A stretch of DNA of 64,000 bases from Nitrospirota bacterium (GCA_021789595.1 JAJYJJ010000011.1:1-64000); one strand, 5' to 3'. Counted from the stretch's first letter, positions 51,896 through 60,353 are shown. The notes: a model not told the origin generated them from the sequence alone. Numbers and translations are program-made.

Positions 51896-53224
51896 CTATC
51901 CTGCCTTTGGAAGTCCTTCGAATATCTTCCATGTCTTTAAGAGGTCTATTGCCCTCTGAAGCTGGGTGTCGTCCTTCCCTCCAAGCTCTGAAGGCATTAC
52001 ATCTTTCTCTAATTTTTCACCCTCGCCTTCCTCTTTTTTCTTACCTTCCTTCTGTTCGTTGCTCAGATGGTGTTCGAGGTCTTTTTCCCTTATCACAGGG
52101 TGCTCAGCCTCGCCCTTTTTGGGAATGAGCTTCACCACTATATCAGGGGTTATACCTGTGGACTGGATGGATATACCCTTTGGCGTATAGTATTTTGCAG
52201 TGGTAAGCCTGAGGCCTGAGCCGTCGCTCAACGGTATAACTGTCTGAACAGAGCCCTTACCAAATGTCTGTGTGCCGAGGATTGCAGCCCTTCTCCAATC
52301 CTTTAATGCGCCTGCAACTATCTCTGAGGCGCTTGCACTGCCTTCATTGACAAGCACGATCATGGGCATGGAATAATCAGGATATTTGTTGTTCGTGTAA
52401 TACTCGGAGCGCTCTCCCGTTCTTCCCTGTATATATACAACAAGCTTACCCCGCGGAAGGAACTGCTCTGCCACATCAACGGCAGAATTTAAAAGCCCGC
52501 CAGGATTATTCCTCAAATCAAGGATAAGGGAATTTATCTTATCCTTCTCTGTCAGATCTTTCATAGCAGCAGCAAGGTCATCTGCCGTATGTTCCTGAAA
52601 TTGATTTATCTTCACATACCCCATACCTTTTTCTATCACCTTTGACTTAACACTCTGAATCTTTATTACCTCCCTTATTATTGTGAAGTCCTTTGGTTCC
52701 TTCCAGCCTTCTCTCAGTATTGTCAGAGTAACAGATGTGCCTTTTGGCCCGCGCATCTTCCCAACAGCATCCTGAAGTGACATGTCCTTGGTCAGCTCAT
52801 TATTTATCTTTACTATCCTGTCGCCTGCCTTTATACCTGCCTTATCAGCAGGGGTATCTTCAATTGGGGCTATGACTGTAAGGGCGCCGTCCTTTATAGC
52901 AATCTGAAGGCCAAGGCCGCCGAATTCACCCCTTGTATCCACCTGCATCTCCTTATATACATCAGGCGGCATAAAGGCAGAATGCGGGTCAAGGGAGGCC
53001 AGCATCCCCTTTATTGCCCCGTAGATAAGGTCCTTTGTCTTTACATCCTCTACATAGTTCTTTTTTATAAGCGTCAAGACCTCTGTAAAGGTCTTGAGGT
53101 CGCCATAGCCTTCTGTCTCTGCAGTCACATTCCTGATGCTCCATCTTCCAACCGCTATGCCTGAAAGTGCAACAATTAAAACTAATGCGGTAATGAAGAT
53201 GGTCTTTTTTGTATGCCTAAGCAT
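51896..53224 (-). CDS. ctpA: S41-family carboxyl-terminal processing protease (CtpA)
   Basis: This 442-residue protein has an N-terminal membrane anchor (FITALVLIVALSGIAVGRW), a PDZ domain (about 95-170) and the S41 catalytic core. The nucleophile Ser is in NEGSASASEI and the general-base Lys in FGKGSVQT. It is periplasmic and processes protein C-termini, including cell-wall enzymes in other bacteria. It follows envC by 21 bases, giving the common ftsE-ftsX-envC-ctpA order and suggesting control of peptidoglycan hydrolases. Confidence 0.94.
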   Translation of the reverse strand: MLRHTKKTIFITALVLIVALSGIAVGRWSIRNVTAETEGYGDLKTFTEVLTLIKKNYVEDVKTKDLIYGAIKGMLASLDPHSAFMPPDVYKEMQVDTRGEFGGLGLQIAIKDGALTVIAPIEDTPADKAGIKAGDRIVKINNELTKDMSLQDAVGKMRGPKGTSVTLTILREGWKEPKDFTIIREVIKIQSVKSKVIEKGMGYVKINQFQEHTADDLAAAMKDLTEKDKINSLILDLRNNPGGLLNSAVDVAEQFLPRGKLVVYIQGRTGERSEYYTNNKYPDYSMPMIVLVNEGSASASEIVAGALKDWRRAAILGTQTFGKGSVQTVIPLSDGSGLRLTTAKYYTPKGISIQSTGITPDIVVKLIPKKGEAEHPVIREKDLEHHLSNEQKEGKKKEEGEGEKLEKDVMPSELGGKDDTQLQRAIDLLKTWKIFEGLPKAG

Positions 53225-53245
53225 GTTTAACCTCCACGGATTATC

Positions 53246-54382
53246 TTATTTCCTCCTCAACCACTTTATCGGGTCAAGAGGCTTGCCCTTATATCTCAAT
53301 TCAAAGTACAGTGCAGGTGTATTCATTGTACCAGAATCACCCACCTTCCCTATTGGTTGATACTCCTTTATAGAATCACCTACCTTTGGATATATGTCAG
53401 AAAGATGTGCATATAGACTATAATAACCCGCTCCATGGTTTATTATCAAGAGTTTTCCATAACCCTTAAACCAGTTGGCATATGCAACCCTTCCGCCATA
53501 AACAGCCTTTGCATCCTCCCCTATCTCTGCCTTAATCTCAATGCCGTTGTTAAACACAGGCATGTTGAACTCAGGGTCTCTCTGTCTTCCAAAGAAGGAT
53601 ATCACCCTTCCATCTATCGGCCACGGCAGTCTGCCCAAAAGGCTTGAAAAGCCTCTCCCCTCTATAGGCGGAGGTAATGACCTGCGCTCGGATTCTTTTA
53701 TTATCTCAAGCAGCCTTGCTGATGCAGCCTCCATCTCTTTTACCATCCTTTCGTAAGAGGCCCTTTTAGTCCTGATACTTGCAAGGATGATGTTCTTCTT
53801 ATTCTTTTCCTCGGCAATCTCGTTCTCCTTTAATACAAGGGCATTTTTATCTGTTTCAAGCTCCTTCATTGCAGATTCCATCTCCTGCTTCTTTCTCTTT
53901 AATCCTTCCATATCAGCATTGTAGCCATTAATAAGACCCCTGTCATAGCGGGCAATATCGCTCATATACCTTGAAAGACGTAGAAACTCCTGGTAACTTG
54001 AGACGGATACGAGGGCTGCCATCATACCCTCCTTCTCCTGTTTGTAAAGTGCCCTTATCCTTTCCATTAACAATGATCTCCTGCTCGATAGCCTGTTTTC
54101 AAGATCCTCTATCTGCGATGTAAGGATCTGTATCCTAACCTTGTTTTCTTTTATCCTCTTCTCATATGCCATACGCTCCTGCCTCTTATTTGCCAGTGCA
54201 GCATCTATTTCTTCGAGGGCATTCAGGATTGAACCTTCCTGTTTCCTTGTCTGCTTTACCTTTTGCCTTCCTTCGCGAAGTCTCTTTTGTATACTCTGGA
54301 ATTCTTCCCGTGGTCCTGCAAAAGTAGATGCAGAAGGGATGCCGATAATCAGCAGGCAGAGAAATAGACAGAGACCATTCAA
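53246..54382 (-). CDS. envC: EnvC-like murein hydrolase activator (degenerate LytM)
   Basis: This 378-residue protein has a signal peptide, a long coiled coil (about 25-230) and a C-terminal LytM/M23 domain. The zinc ligands of active M23 enzymes are lost: the HxxxD His is Asn in FNNGIEIK, and the final HxH is YFELR. Such degenerate LytM proteins activate amidases rather than cleave peptidoglycan. It overlaps ftsX by four bases, and FtsEX regulates EnvC in E. coli. The amidase at 25.9 kb is a candidate client. Confidence 0.92.
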   Translation of the reverse strand: MNGLCLFLCLLIIGIPSASTFAGPREEFQSIQKRLREGRQKVKQTRKQEGSILNALEEIDAALANKRQERMAYEKRIKENKVRIQILTSQIEDLENRLSSRRSLLMERIRALYKQEKEGMMAALVSVSSYQEFLRLSRYMSDIARYDRGLINGYNADMEGLKRKKQEMESAMKELETDKNALVLKENEIAEEKNKKNIILASIRTKRASYERMVKEMEAASARLLEIIKESERRSLPPPIEGRGFSSLLGRLPWPIDGRVISFFGRQRDPEFNMPVFNNGIEIKAEIGEDAKAVYGGRVAYANWFKGYGKLLIINHGAGYYSLYAHLSDIYPKVGDSIKEYQPIGKVGDSGTMNTPALYFELRYKGKPLDPIKWLRRK

Positions 54383-55260
54383 TACCTTATCCTCCCCAAG
54401 GCAATAAAACTACCTGTCAGCCCCAGGGTGATACCGCTCAACAGGAATACAAACCATGACCATACAGGCAAAAACGAAACAGGATAAGCCATGAGGCCTG
54501 GGAACATAGAAATTATCTGAAAAGAAAAAAGCCTGTAAACACCCCGGAGTGCAAGCAGGGATACTGCACCGCCTAAAAACCCTATTATCCCTCCCTCTAT
54601 CAGAAATGGGCCTCTTATAATAGCTTTTGTGGCACCAAGGAGTTTGAGTGTCTCCACCTCCTCGGTCCTTCTATAAAAAAGCACCTTTATACTGCTGTAG
54701 ATTATGAAGATTATACCAAGGGCTATCATAGTGCCTAATAATATGGCAAGTGCCCTGAGCCCCTTATTTACAGAGCCCAGTATTGAAACCCATCTTTCAC
54801 CGTACTGGACATCGTCAACACCATCCATTTTTTTTATCTTAAGCGCTATGGACTTTACCTTCGACGGTTCAAGAGCTTCAGGCCGGAGTTTAATCTCGAA
54901 GGAAGACGGCAATGGATTCTGTTCAAGTCCGCTTAGGACATCGCCAAATGAGCCAAGCTGGCTTTTGAGTTCATTCAGGGCATCATCCTTTGATATGAAC
55001 CTCACATTTAGAATATCCCTGTTACTGGTCAGGGCATTGTCAACTGCCTTTATGGATGATTGGTTAATGTCATCCTTGAGGTATACGATAATACCAAAAC
55101 CCTCAGACCAGTGTCTTAGTGCAAGATTGAGATTAAAAAGCAGCATTGAGAAGATACCTATTATGATCAGGGCAACTGCTACAGTAAGGGTGGTCAGGAG
55201 GTTTATCCACTTTCCTTTCCACAGGCTGTCAATAGCAGAGTTGAACAAGAAAAAGGACAT
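54379..55260 (-). CDS. ftsX: Cell division protein FtsX
   Basis: This 293-residue membrane subunit of the FtsEX complex has one N-terminal helix, an extracytoplasmic domain (about 45-165, VYLKDDINQSSIKAV) and three further helices (LAILLGTMIALGIIFIIYSSI onward). It links FtsE ATP hydrolysis to EnvC and the periplasmic amidases at the division site. It overlaps ftsE by one base and envC by four. Confidence 0.94.
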   Translation of the reverse strand: MSFFLFNSAIDSLWKGKWINLLTTLTVAVALIIIGIFSMLLFNLNLALRHWSEGFGIIVYLKDDINQSSIKAVDNALTSNRDILNVRFISKDDALNELKSQLGSFGDVLSGLEQNPLPSSFEIKLRPEALEPSKVKSIALKIKKMDGVDDVQYGERWVSILGSVNKGLRALAILLGTMIALGIIFIIYSSIKVLFYRRTEEVETLKLLGATKAIIRGPFLIEGGIIGFLGGAVSLLALRGVYRLFSFQIISMFPGLMAYPVSFLPVWSWFVFLLSGITLGLTGSFIALGRIRY

Positions 55261-55922
55261 CAGCCCAGCGCCTCCCTTTCAATCTCTCCATCCCTTAGAT
55301 AGATAACCCGTTTGCCTGTCTCTGCGAAGAGATCCCTGTTGTGGGTTGCAATAAGTACGGTAGTGCCTCTTGTATTTATGTCCTTAAATAACTTCAATAT
55401 GCCCATAGCTGTATCAGGGTCAAGATTACCTGTAGGCTCATCTGCCAGAAGCACTGTTGGGTCTCCTACCAATGCCCTTGCAATAACGGCTCTCTGCTGC
55501 TCTCCGCCGGAAAGGTCTTTCGGAAGGCTGTCTGACTTATGCCTTATACCGACAAGCTTGAGAATATTTGAAACCCTTGTCTTTATATCACCTTCACCCA
55601 CTTTAAGTATTCTCAGGGTAAGGGCAATATTGTCGTATACTGTCTTTTCCTGAAGAAGCCTATAATCCTGAAATACAAGACCAATATTTCTCCTCAGGTA
55701 TGGAATACTCCTATCCTTGAGTTTACCCACATCCCATCCTGCAACAATAATCTGCCCCTCGTCAGGATGTTCGGCCCTGTAAATCAACCTCAGAAGTGTG
55801 GTCTTTCCGGCACCGCTTGGCCCTGTTATAAAGACCATCTCGCCTTTTTCTATATTGAGATTTACTGCCCTGATGGCTATGTTGGAGTCATAGGATTTAG
55901 TGACATTTACAAACTGTATCAT
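55260..55922 (-). CDS. ftsE: Cell division ATP-binding protein FtsE
   Basis: This 220-residue ABC ATPase has Walker A GPSGAGKTT, signature LSGGEQQR, Walker B VLLADEPTGNLD and the switch His in ATHNRDL. It is the cytoplasmic partner of FtsX. It overlaps ftsX by a single base and begins the ftsE-ftsX-envC-ctpA operon, which in turn lies 9 bases downstream of a transketolase subunit. Confidence 0.95.
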   Translation of the reverse strand: MIQFVNVTKSYDSNIAIRAVNLNIEKGEMVFITGPSGAGKTTLLRLIYRAEHPDEGQIIVAGWDVGKLKDRSIPYLRRNIGLVFQDYRLLQEKTVYDNIALTLRILKVGEGDIKTRVSNILKLVGIRHKSDSLPKDLSGGEQQRAVIARALVGDPTVLLADEPTGNLDPDTAMGILKLFKDINTRGTTVLIATHNRDLFAETGKRVIYLRDGEIEREALG

Positions 55923-55931
55923 TGATGTAAA

Positions 55932-56867
55932 CTAACAATTGGAGATAGTAATAGTCTCCTTTATAAGTTTTACCATATCCTCTGATGTAAGACCGTACAG
56001 CTTTAACAGCGCCCCTGGCTCTCCAGAGGTTCCAAAGCTGTCCTTTACCCCGACCCTTTTTATGACAACTGGATAATTCTCTGAAAGGAATTCGCTAACA
56101 GCCCCTCCAAGCCCGCCTATGATCGAATGTTCCTCGGCAGTAACTATAAACCCCGATGTCCTGGCAGCCTGAATAAGCACATCCCCATCAAGTGGCTTTA
56201 TTGTTGACATGTTTATAACGCCTACATCTATACCATCATTTCTAAGGGCCTCTGATGCCTTTAACGCCTCTGCCACCATAATCCCGCAGGCAATTATATT
56301 TGCATGCCTGCCAAGATTAAATGTGTATGCCCTGCCGATATGAAATCTATAACCTTCTGGCATAATCTCCTTGACCTTTGCCCTGCCAAGCCTTACATAG
56401 GTCGGGCCATAGCTCTCTGAAATAACATCCACAACGCCTTTTGTCTCATAGGCATCCGCAGGCACAACCACAGTCATATTAGGTAATACCCTCATAAGGG
56501 CAATGTCCTCAACAGACTGATGCGATGCACCGTCTTCACCAACTGTAATACCGCCATGCGTTGCAACAATCTTGACATTGAGGTTTGAATAGCATATGGT
56601 CTGCCTTATCTGCTCCCATGCCCTGCCTGTTGCAAATATGGCAAATGTAGAGGCAAATGGCAGCTTGCCTGAAAGAGAAAGACCTGCGGCAGTGCCAATC
56701 ATATCCTGTTCAGATATTCCGATATTGAAAAACCTTTCAGGGAATGCCTTTGCGAATTCCCCTGTTTTTGTAGACCCTGAAAGGTCTGCATCAAGAACAA
56801 CAACATCAGCCCTTCTTTTGCCGAGTTCCAAGAGGGCCTCTCCGTATGCATCCCTTGTTGCCTTCAT
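55932..56867 (-). CDS. Transketolase C-terminal subunit
   Basis: The 311-residue protein has the transketolase pyrimidine-binding and C-terminal domains, with the catalytic Glu in IGISEQDMIGTAAG and THGGITVGEDGASHQS. Together with the upstream gene it forms a split transketolase (pentose phosphate pathway or precursor supply). The two genes overlap by four bases. The C-terminal region TSGFIVTAEEHSIIGGLG is typical. Confidence 0.94.
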   Translation of the reverse strand: MKATRDAYGEALLELGKRRADVVVLDADLSGSTKTGEFAKAFPERFFNIGISEQDMIGTAAGLSLSGKLPFASTFAIFATGRAWEQIRQTICYSNLNVKIVATHGGITVGEDGASHQSVEDIALMRVLPNMTVVVPADAYETKGVVDVISESYGPTYVRLGRAKVKEIMPEGYRFHIGRAYTFNLGRHANIIACGIMVAEALKASEALRNDGIDVGVINMSTIKPLDGDVLIQAARTSGFIVTAEEHSIIGGLGGAVSEFLSENYPVVIKRVGVKDSFGTSGEPGALLKLYGLTSEDMVKLIKETITISNC

Positions 56868-57703
56868 TCTCCAAGCTCCTTTAGTGCCCGCTTCAGTTCA
56901 TCACTGGTTGGCGCCTTACCGTGGTATTCAACCCTGCCTTCAAAAAACGATACGCCCTTACCCTTAATTGTGTGGGCAATTATTACTGTCGGTCTTCCCT
57001 TAATCTTCTCTGCCTCATCAAGGGCCGAGAGGATTGCCGCCATATCATGGCCGTCTATCTCGATAACATTCCATCCGAATGCCCGCCACTTGTCATTCAT
57101 CGGAGAGACCCTCATAATCTCCTCTACAGGGCCGTCGATCTGAAGGCCGTTATTGTCCACAATCGCACAGAGGTTGTCGAGGCCATAGTGTGCAGCAGTC
57201 ATGGCTGCCTCCCACACCTGTCCCTCCTGCGTCTCACCATCACCGAGCAGGCAATAGACCCTTGCAGGTATATTATTGAGTCTTAAACCGAGGCAGATAC
57301 CGCTTGCAACAGAAAGACCCTGGCCAAGTGAGCCAGTGGAGACCTCAATGCCAGGAAGGCTCTTTGAATTCGGATGGCCCTGAAGCGGGCTTCCAAGCCT
57401 TCTCAATGTTGACAGAAGAGAGGGATCAAAATATCCTGAGCGTGCAAGCACAGCATAAAGAAGCGGGGCAGCATGTCCCTTGGAAAGGATAAACCTATCC
57501 CTCTCCTTCCATGCCGGGTCTTTTGGATTATGCCGCATCTTATGAAAATAAAGTGCAGTTACTATATCTGTAGCTGAGAGCGAACCGCCGGTATGGCCTG
57601 AACCTGCCTCAGCAAGCATCTTCAGTATATCTATCCTGATACCTCGGGCAATATCCTCAAGCCTCTTGATGTCGCTGACCTTTTCCCCTTCTATAACCGC
57701 CAT
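56864..57703 (-). CDS. Transketolase N-terminal subunit
   Basis: The 279-residue protein contains the thiamine diphosphate/Mg2+ motif GDGETQEGQVWEAA..DNNG and the conserved GSGHTGGSLSATDI and GHAAPLLYAVL segments. It is the N-terminal half of a split transketolase, coupled to the C-terminal subunit by a four-base overlap, and first in a run leading to ftsEX. Confidence 0.94.
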   Translation of the reverse strand: MAVIEGEKVSDIKRLEDIARGIRIDILKMLAEAGSGHTGGSLSATDIVTALYFHKMRHNPKDPAWKERDRFILSKGHAAPLLYAVLARSGYFDPSLLSTLRRLGSPLQGHPNSKSLPGIEVSTGSLGQGLSVASGICLGLRLNNIPARVYCLLGDGETQEGQVWEAAMTAAHYGLDNLCAIVDNNGLQIDGPVEEIMRVSPMNDKWRAFGWNVIEIDGHDMAAILSALDEAEKIKGRPTVIIAHTIKGKGVSFFEGRVEYHGKAPTSDELKRALKELGE

Positions 57704-57736
57704 CTACTCCCCCTAAAAAATAGATTTCTGGAATTA

Positions 57737-57770
57737 TAAACCTATTGCCTTTGTATAAGCAATAGGTTTA
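57737..57770. repeat. 12-bp inverted repeat (terminator-like)
   Basis: TAAACCTATTGC and GCAATAGGTTTA form a perfect 12-bp stem with a 10-base loop, upstream of the transketolase operon. On the plus strand it is followed by TTATT, weakly terminator-like. It marks the left edge of the accessory region. Confidence 0.45.
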
Positions 57771-57779
57771 TTATGGTTT

Positions 57780-57815
57780 TGACATCCTCCCTCGCCTAAA
57801 GGCGTGGGATTCCTA
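57780..57815. mobile_element. IS200/IS605-family end remnant
   Basis: GACATCCTCCCTCGCC-TAAA-GGCGTGGGATTCCTAC closely resembles the imperfect-hairpin ends of IS200/IS605 elements. No transposase or TnpB gene is present, so it is a solo end or relic. Identification is from pattern recollection. Confidence 0.45.
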
Positions 57816-57864
57816 CTGCCTATAAAGAGGCTTCGGTGGGTTCCTGATGGAAAGGAGGATTTTA

Positions 57865-58102
57865 ATGCAAAAAAAGTTGACCATAACCATAGATGAGGAA
57901 GTTTATGAAGGCCTTCATAAGGCCATAGGCCATCGGCCCCCGCAAGATCAGCAAATTTGTTGAGGAATTAGTTCGTCCGCACGTAGTTCGCCCAAATCTG
58001 GAATTGGCATACTCCAAAATGTCAAAGGACAAAAAGAGAGAAGCAGAAGCCTTGGATTGGGCAGAAACAACTTTTATGGACATAGCGCATGAAAAGAGGT
58101 GA
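57865..58102 (+). pseudogene. Frameshifted MazE-like antitoxin
   Basis: An AAAGGAGGAT ribosome site precedes an ATG at 57865. The frame reads KKLTITIDEEVYEGLHKAIG, then stops early. Removing one C from the run CCCCC at 57937-57941 restores a 78-residue protein continuing with RKISKFVEELVRPHVVRPNLEL and ending DIAHEKR at 58102, overlapping the toxin start. This matches CopG/MazE-like antitoxins of PemK/MazF pairs. The single-base insertion in a homopolymer could be a real mutation or a sequencing error. Confidence 0.7.
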
Positions 58103-58340
58103 GGTCTGGTGGGTTAATTTTGATCCTTCCATCGGCGGAGAAATTAGGAAAAAACGTCCTGCCGTGATCGTTAGCAATAACGCATCAAATAAGTTCCTCA
58201 ATCGAGTTCAAGTTGTTCCTCTTGAAAATTTTAAATTGAAAATTTGCATTTGCTCCGAAAATAACCTTTTTTGTCATTGCGGCTTGTCCGCAATCCTTCT
58301 GGAAAAGAAAGATTCCCGACAAGCGGGAATGACATCTTGA
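58089..58340 (+). pseudogene. MazF/PemK-like toxin truncated by a REP-like insertion
   Basis: The first 46 residues or so (MKRGEVWWVNFDPSIGGEIRKKRPAVIVSNN..NRVQVVPL) are the N-terminal half of a MazF/PemK RNA endonuclease. The remainder (ENFKLKICICSENNLF..) does not match the family and is encoded partly by a small palindromic element at 58272-58334. The C-terminal half of the fold is missing, so the toxin should be inactive. The antitoxin gene overlapping its start is also broken. The pair is a decayed toxin-antitoxin module. Confidence 0.75.
58272..58334. repeat. REP-like double-hairpin (63 bp) with complementary loops
   Basis: The two 23-base ends form inverted repeats of each other with four mismatches. 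Each arm is itself a hairpin: ATTGCGG-CTTGT-CCGCAAT and ATTCCCG-ACAAG-CGGGAAT. The two loops (CTTGT and ACAAG) are complementary. This is the organisation of a paired REP/BIME or MITE-like element, inserted in the mazF-like gene. Confidence 0.6.
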
Positions 58341-58343
58341 TTC

Positions 58344-58363
58344 CCCTGTGCCAGGGCACAGGG
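58344..58363. repeat. GC-rich palindrome between mazF remnant and cassette array
   Basis: CCCTGTGCC-AG-GGCACAGGG is a 9-bp perfect palindrome followed by a GC-rich low-complexity stretch to about 58392, unlike the AT-rich sequence on either side. Confidence 0.4.
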
Positions 58364-58497
58364 CCCTCGCGGCCCCCGCCCGCCCGGGGCTCCAACATAA
58401 TTAAAACTCAATATTATATTCTAACAATATAATAGTTAATATTGCATGATTATATTGCAAAATGCCGCCTTTTTCAAGAGTTTTTTCGGTTTTTTAC

Positions 58498-58527
58498 TTG
58501 ACTATACATTCTCCCCTTCACTATAAT
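58498..58527 (+). promoter_or_regulatory. Promoter reading into the cassette array
   Basis: TTGACT and TATAAT are 18 bases apart and lie 34 bases before the first cassette boundary. It is placed like an integron Pc promoter and would transcribe the GHKL-zincin cassette. Confidence 0.55.
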
Positions 58528-58588
58528 TCATCATATTATTGAAGTAACATAAAATATAATGTTATGTGCAAGGATGGAGGCCCGCCAT

Positions 58589-59980
58589 ATGAAGAAGTTT
58601 GACCTCAATATCGAAAAAATACTTGAAGACTGGGAGATGCATCATGCGATTAGAGAAATAATCGCAAATGCGATAGACGAGCAGCTTTTGACGAAAACGA
58701 ATGATGTAGTAATTGCCAAAAATGGCAATTCCTGGGTCATTCGTGATTTTGGTCGCGGGCTCAAGTATTCACACCTTACACAAAATGAAAATCAAGAGAA
58801 ACTTTCTAGCACAAATGTAATTGGAAAGTTCGGTATTGGACTGAAAGATGCTCTAGCGACTTTTGACAGAAGAGGAGCGATAGTATCTGCAAAATCACAA
58901 TATGGCCGAATAACCATTGAGAAGTCGCCAAAAGAGGGCTTCCAAGACATCAGTACATTGCATGCAATAATCGAAGATCCGATTGACGCCGACTTTGTGG
59001 GTACAGAGTTTGCGTTAAATGGCGTAACAGATAATGAGGTTGAAGCGGCAAAAAAACTTTTTCTCAAATTCTCTGACGAAGAGGTAATCGAAACCACAAG
59101 ACAAGGACAAGTTGTCAAACGAAATGGAAATCATGGGAATATTTATATAAACGGCGTAAAAGTATCAGAAGAAGAGAATTTTTTGTTCAGCTACAATATC
59201 ACGAGGTTGAGCACCTCAATAAAAAAGGCTCTTAATAGAGAGCGGTCGAATGTTGGACGTGGTGCCTACACGGATTCTGTCAAAAAAATATTGCTCAATT
59301 CAAAAGAAAAAGAAGTTGCAGAAATACTTGCGAAAGATTTAACGAATATCAACAGAGGAACCGCGCATGATGAGTTGACGTGGATTGATGTTCAAGAACA
59401 CTCAGTTAAGATTTTGAATCAAAATGGAAAATATCTTTTTATCACTTCCCTTGAAGCGATGCAGCATCCTGACATGATCGACCATGCGAGAAGTAGCGGT
59501 CATGAGATTATTACCATACCTGAGAATTTGAAAGATAAAATTCAAGGGGCAAGAGATTTATCTGGAAACCCTATCATCGACATTGGTCAATTTGTTGAAA
59601 ATTATAACGATAGTTTTGAGTTCAATTTTGTTGACCCAGACAAATTGAACAACAAAGAAAAGGCTGTTTATCAATTCACACCAAAGATACTTGGTTTATT
59701 TGGCCAAGTACCAAAGAAAGTAAAGGAAATTAGAATATCCTCTACGATGAGGAAAGATTTTTTTGATGAAGCAGAGACGCTTGGCTGTTGGGATCAGAAA
59801 ACGAGTTCAATTGTCTTAGCTCGCAAAACATTAAAGTCACTCTCTGACTACTCTGGTACACTGATTCATGAGTTAATACACGCCAAGACCGGACATGATG
59901 ATGTCTCAAGAGCATTTGAGAACTCTTTGACGGAAAAGATCGGCGATCTTTGCAGTCAAGTTCTTGAAAGATCGGGATGA
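58589..59980 (+). CDS. GHKL ATPase - HEXXH zincin fusion (cassette 1)
   Basis: The ATG at 58589 has GGAGG eight bases upstream, giving 463 residues. The N-terminal half is a GHKL (HSP90/histidine-kinase-like) ATPase: EIIANAIDEQL (N-box Asn and Asp), VIRDFGRGL and GKFGIGLKDALATF. The C-terminal region contains TLIHELIHAKTGHDD, an HEXXH metallopeptidase site, with a later Glu in FENSLTEKIGD as a possible third ligand. I do not recall an assigned function for this architecture. It is soluble, AT-rich relative to its neighbours, and carried as an integron cassette, so a stress or anti-phage effector role is plausible but unproven. Confidence 0.8.
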   Translation: MKKFDLNIEKILEDWEMHHAIREIIANAIDEQLLTKTNDVVIAKNGNSWVIRDFGRGLKYSHLTQNENQEKLSSTNVIGKFGIGLKDALATFDRRGAIVSAKSQYGRITIEKSPKEGFQDISTLHAIIEDPIDADFVGTEFALNGVTDNEVEAAKKLFLKFSDEEVIETTRQGQVVKRNGNHGNIYINGVKVSEEENFLFSYNITRLSTSIKKALNRERSNVGRGAYTDSVKKILLNSKEKEVAEILAKDLTNINRGTAHDELTWIDVQEHSVKILNQNGKYLFITSLEAMQHPDMIDHARSSGHEIITIPENLKDKIQGARDLSGNPIIDIGQFVENYNDSFEFNFVDPDKLNNKEKAVYQFTPKILGLFGQVPKKVKEIRISSTMRKDFFDEAETLGCWDQKTSSIVLARKTLKSLSDYSGTLIHELIHAKTGHDDVSRAFENSLTEKIGDLCSQVLERSG

Positions 59981-60007
59981 TCAAACAACCACCGTAATAA
60001 TACCGGC

Positions 60008-60078
60008 ACATAACAAGGCGCTGCACCGGACGGCTTTTCCGCTGCGCTTCGCGGCGCAGGTGAAGCCAACCGTTAGGC
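60008..60078 (+). repeat. attC site of cassette 1
   Basis: This 71-base site runs from ACATAAC to GTTAGGC, with the inner AAGGCGCTGCACCG and GGCGCAGGTGAAGCC arms typical of attC recombination sites. Confidence 0.82.
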
Positions 60079-60081
60079 TGA

Positions 60082-60109
60082 TTGATGATTTCATGAAATA
60101 TGCTACAAT
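60082..60109 (+). promoter_or_regulatory. Possible cassette-borne promoter
   Basis: TTGATG and TACAAT are 16 bases apart. The -10 ends three bases before the ATG at 60113, so the transcript would be leaderless. Confidence 0.35.
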
Positions 60110-60112
60110 TAT

Positions 60113-60343
60113 ATGGATTTCAAAGTAGTCGGAGAAATAAGGGAAATTGAAACTATTGCTATTGGACATGGAATTAAGAATTTGAATCGGTTGAACAAGC
60201 TGTATGGCAAAACAAATTGGAGGAAATTAAAGGGAAAATGCCGTGTAAGATTGGCAGATGGTGCAATCCTTGATGCTGAAGTGCATTGGTATGAAGGACA
60301 TGGCGTAGGCAAGAAAGAAATGAAAATTAAGAAGTATTTATAG
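60113..60343 (+). CDS. Small unknown protein (cassette 2, first ORF)
   Basis: This 76-residue protein is not recognised. It is basic, with a first half RLNKLYGKTNWRKLKGKCRVRL and a second half AEVHWYEGHGVGKKEMKIKKYL. It suggests a small beta-rich fold, possibly related to small toxin-linked or nucleic-acid-binding proteins. No clear Shine-Dalgarno precedes its ATG. It is 10 bases upstream of a second small gene in the same cassette, so the two may work as a pair. Confidence 0.6.
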   Translation: MDFKVVGEIREIETIAIGHGIKNLNRLNKLYGKTNWRKLKGKCRVRLADGAILDAEVHWYEGHGVGKKEMKIKKYL

Positions 60344-60353
60344 GAGAAAGATT

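Noticed and set aside
54704-55306. 200-residue plus-strand ORF
   Set aside because: Shadow of ftsX on the opposite strand, with no ribosome site and atypical serine-rich composition.
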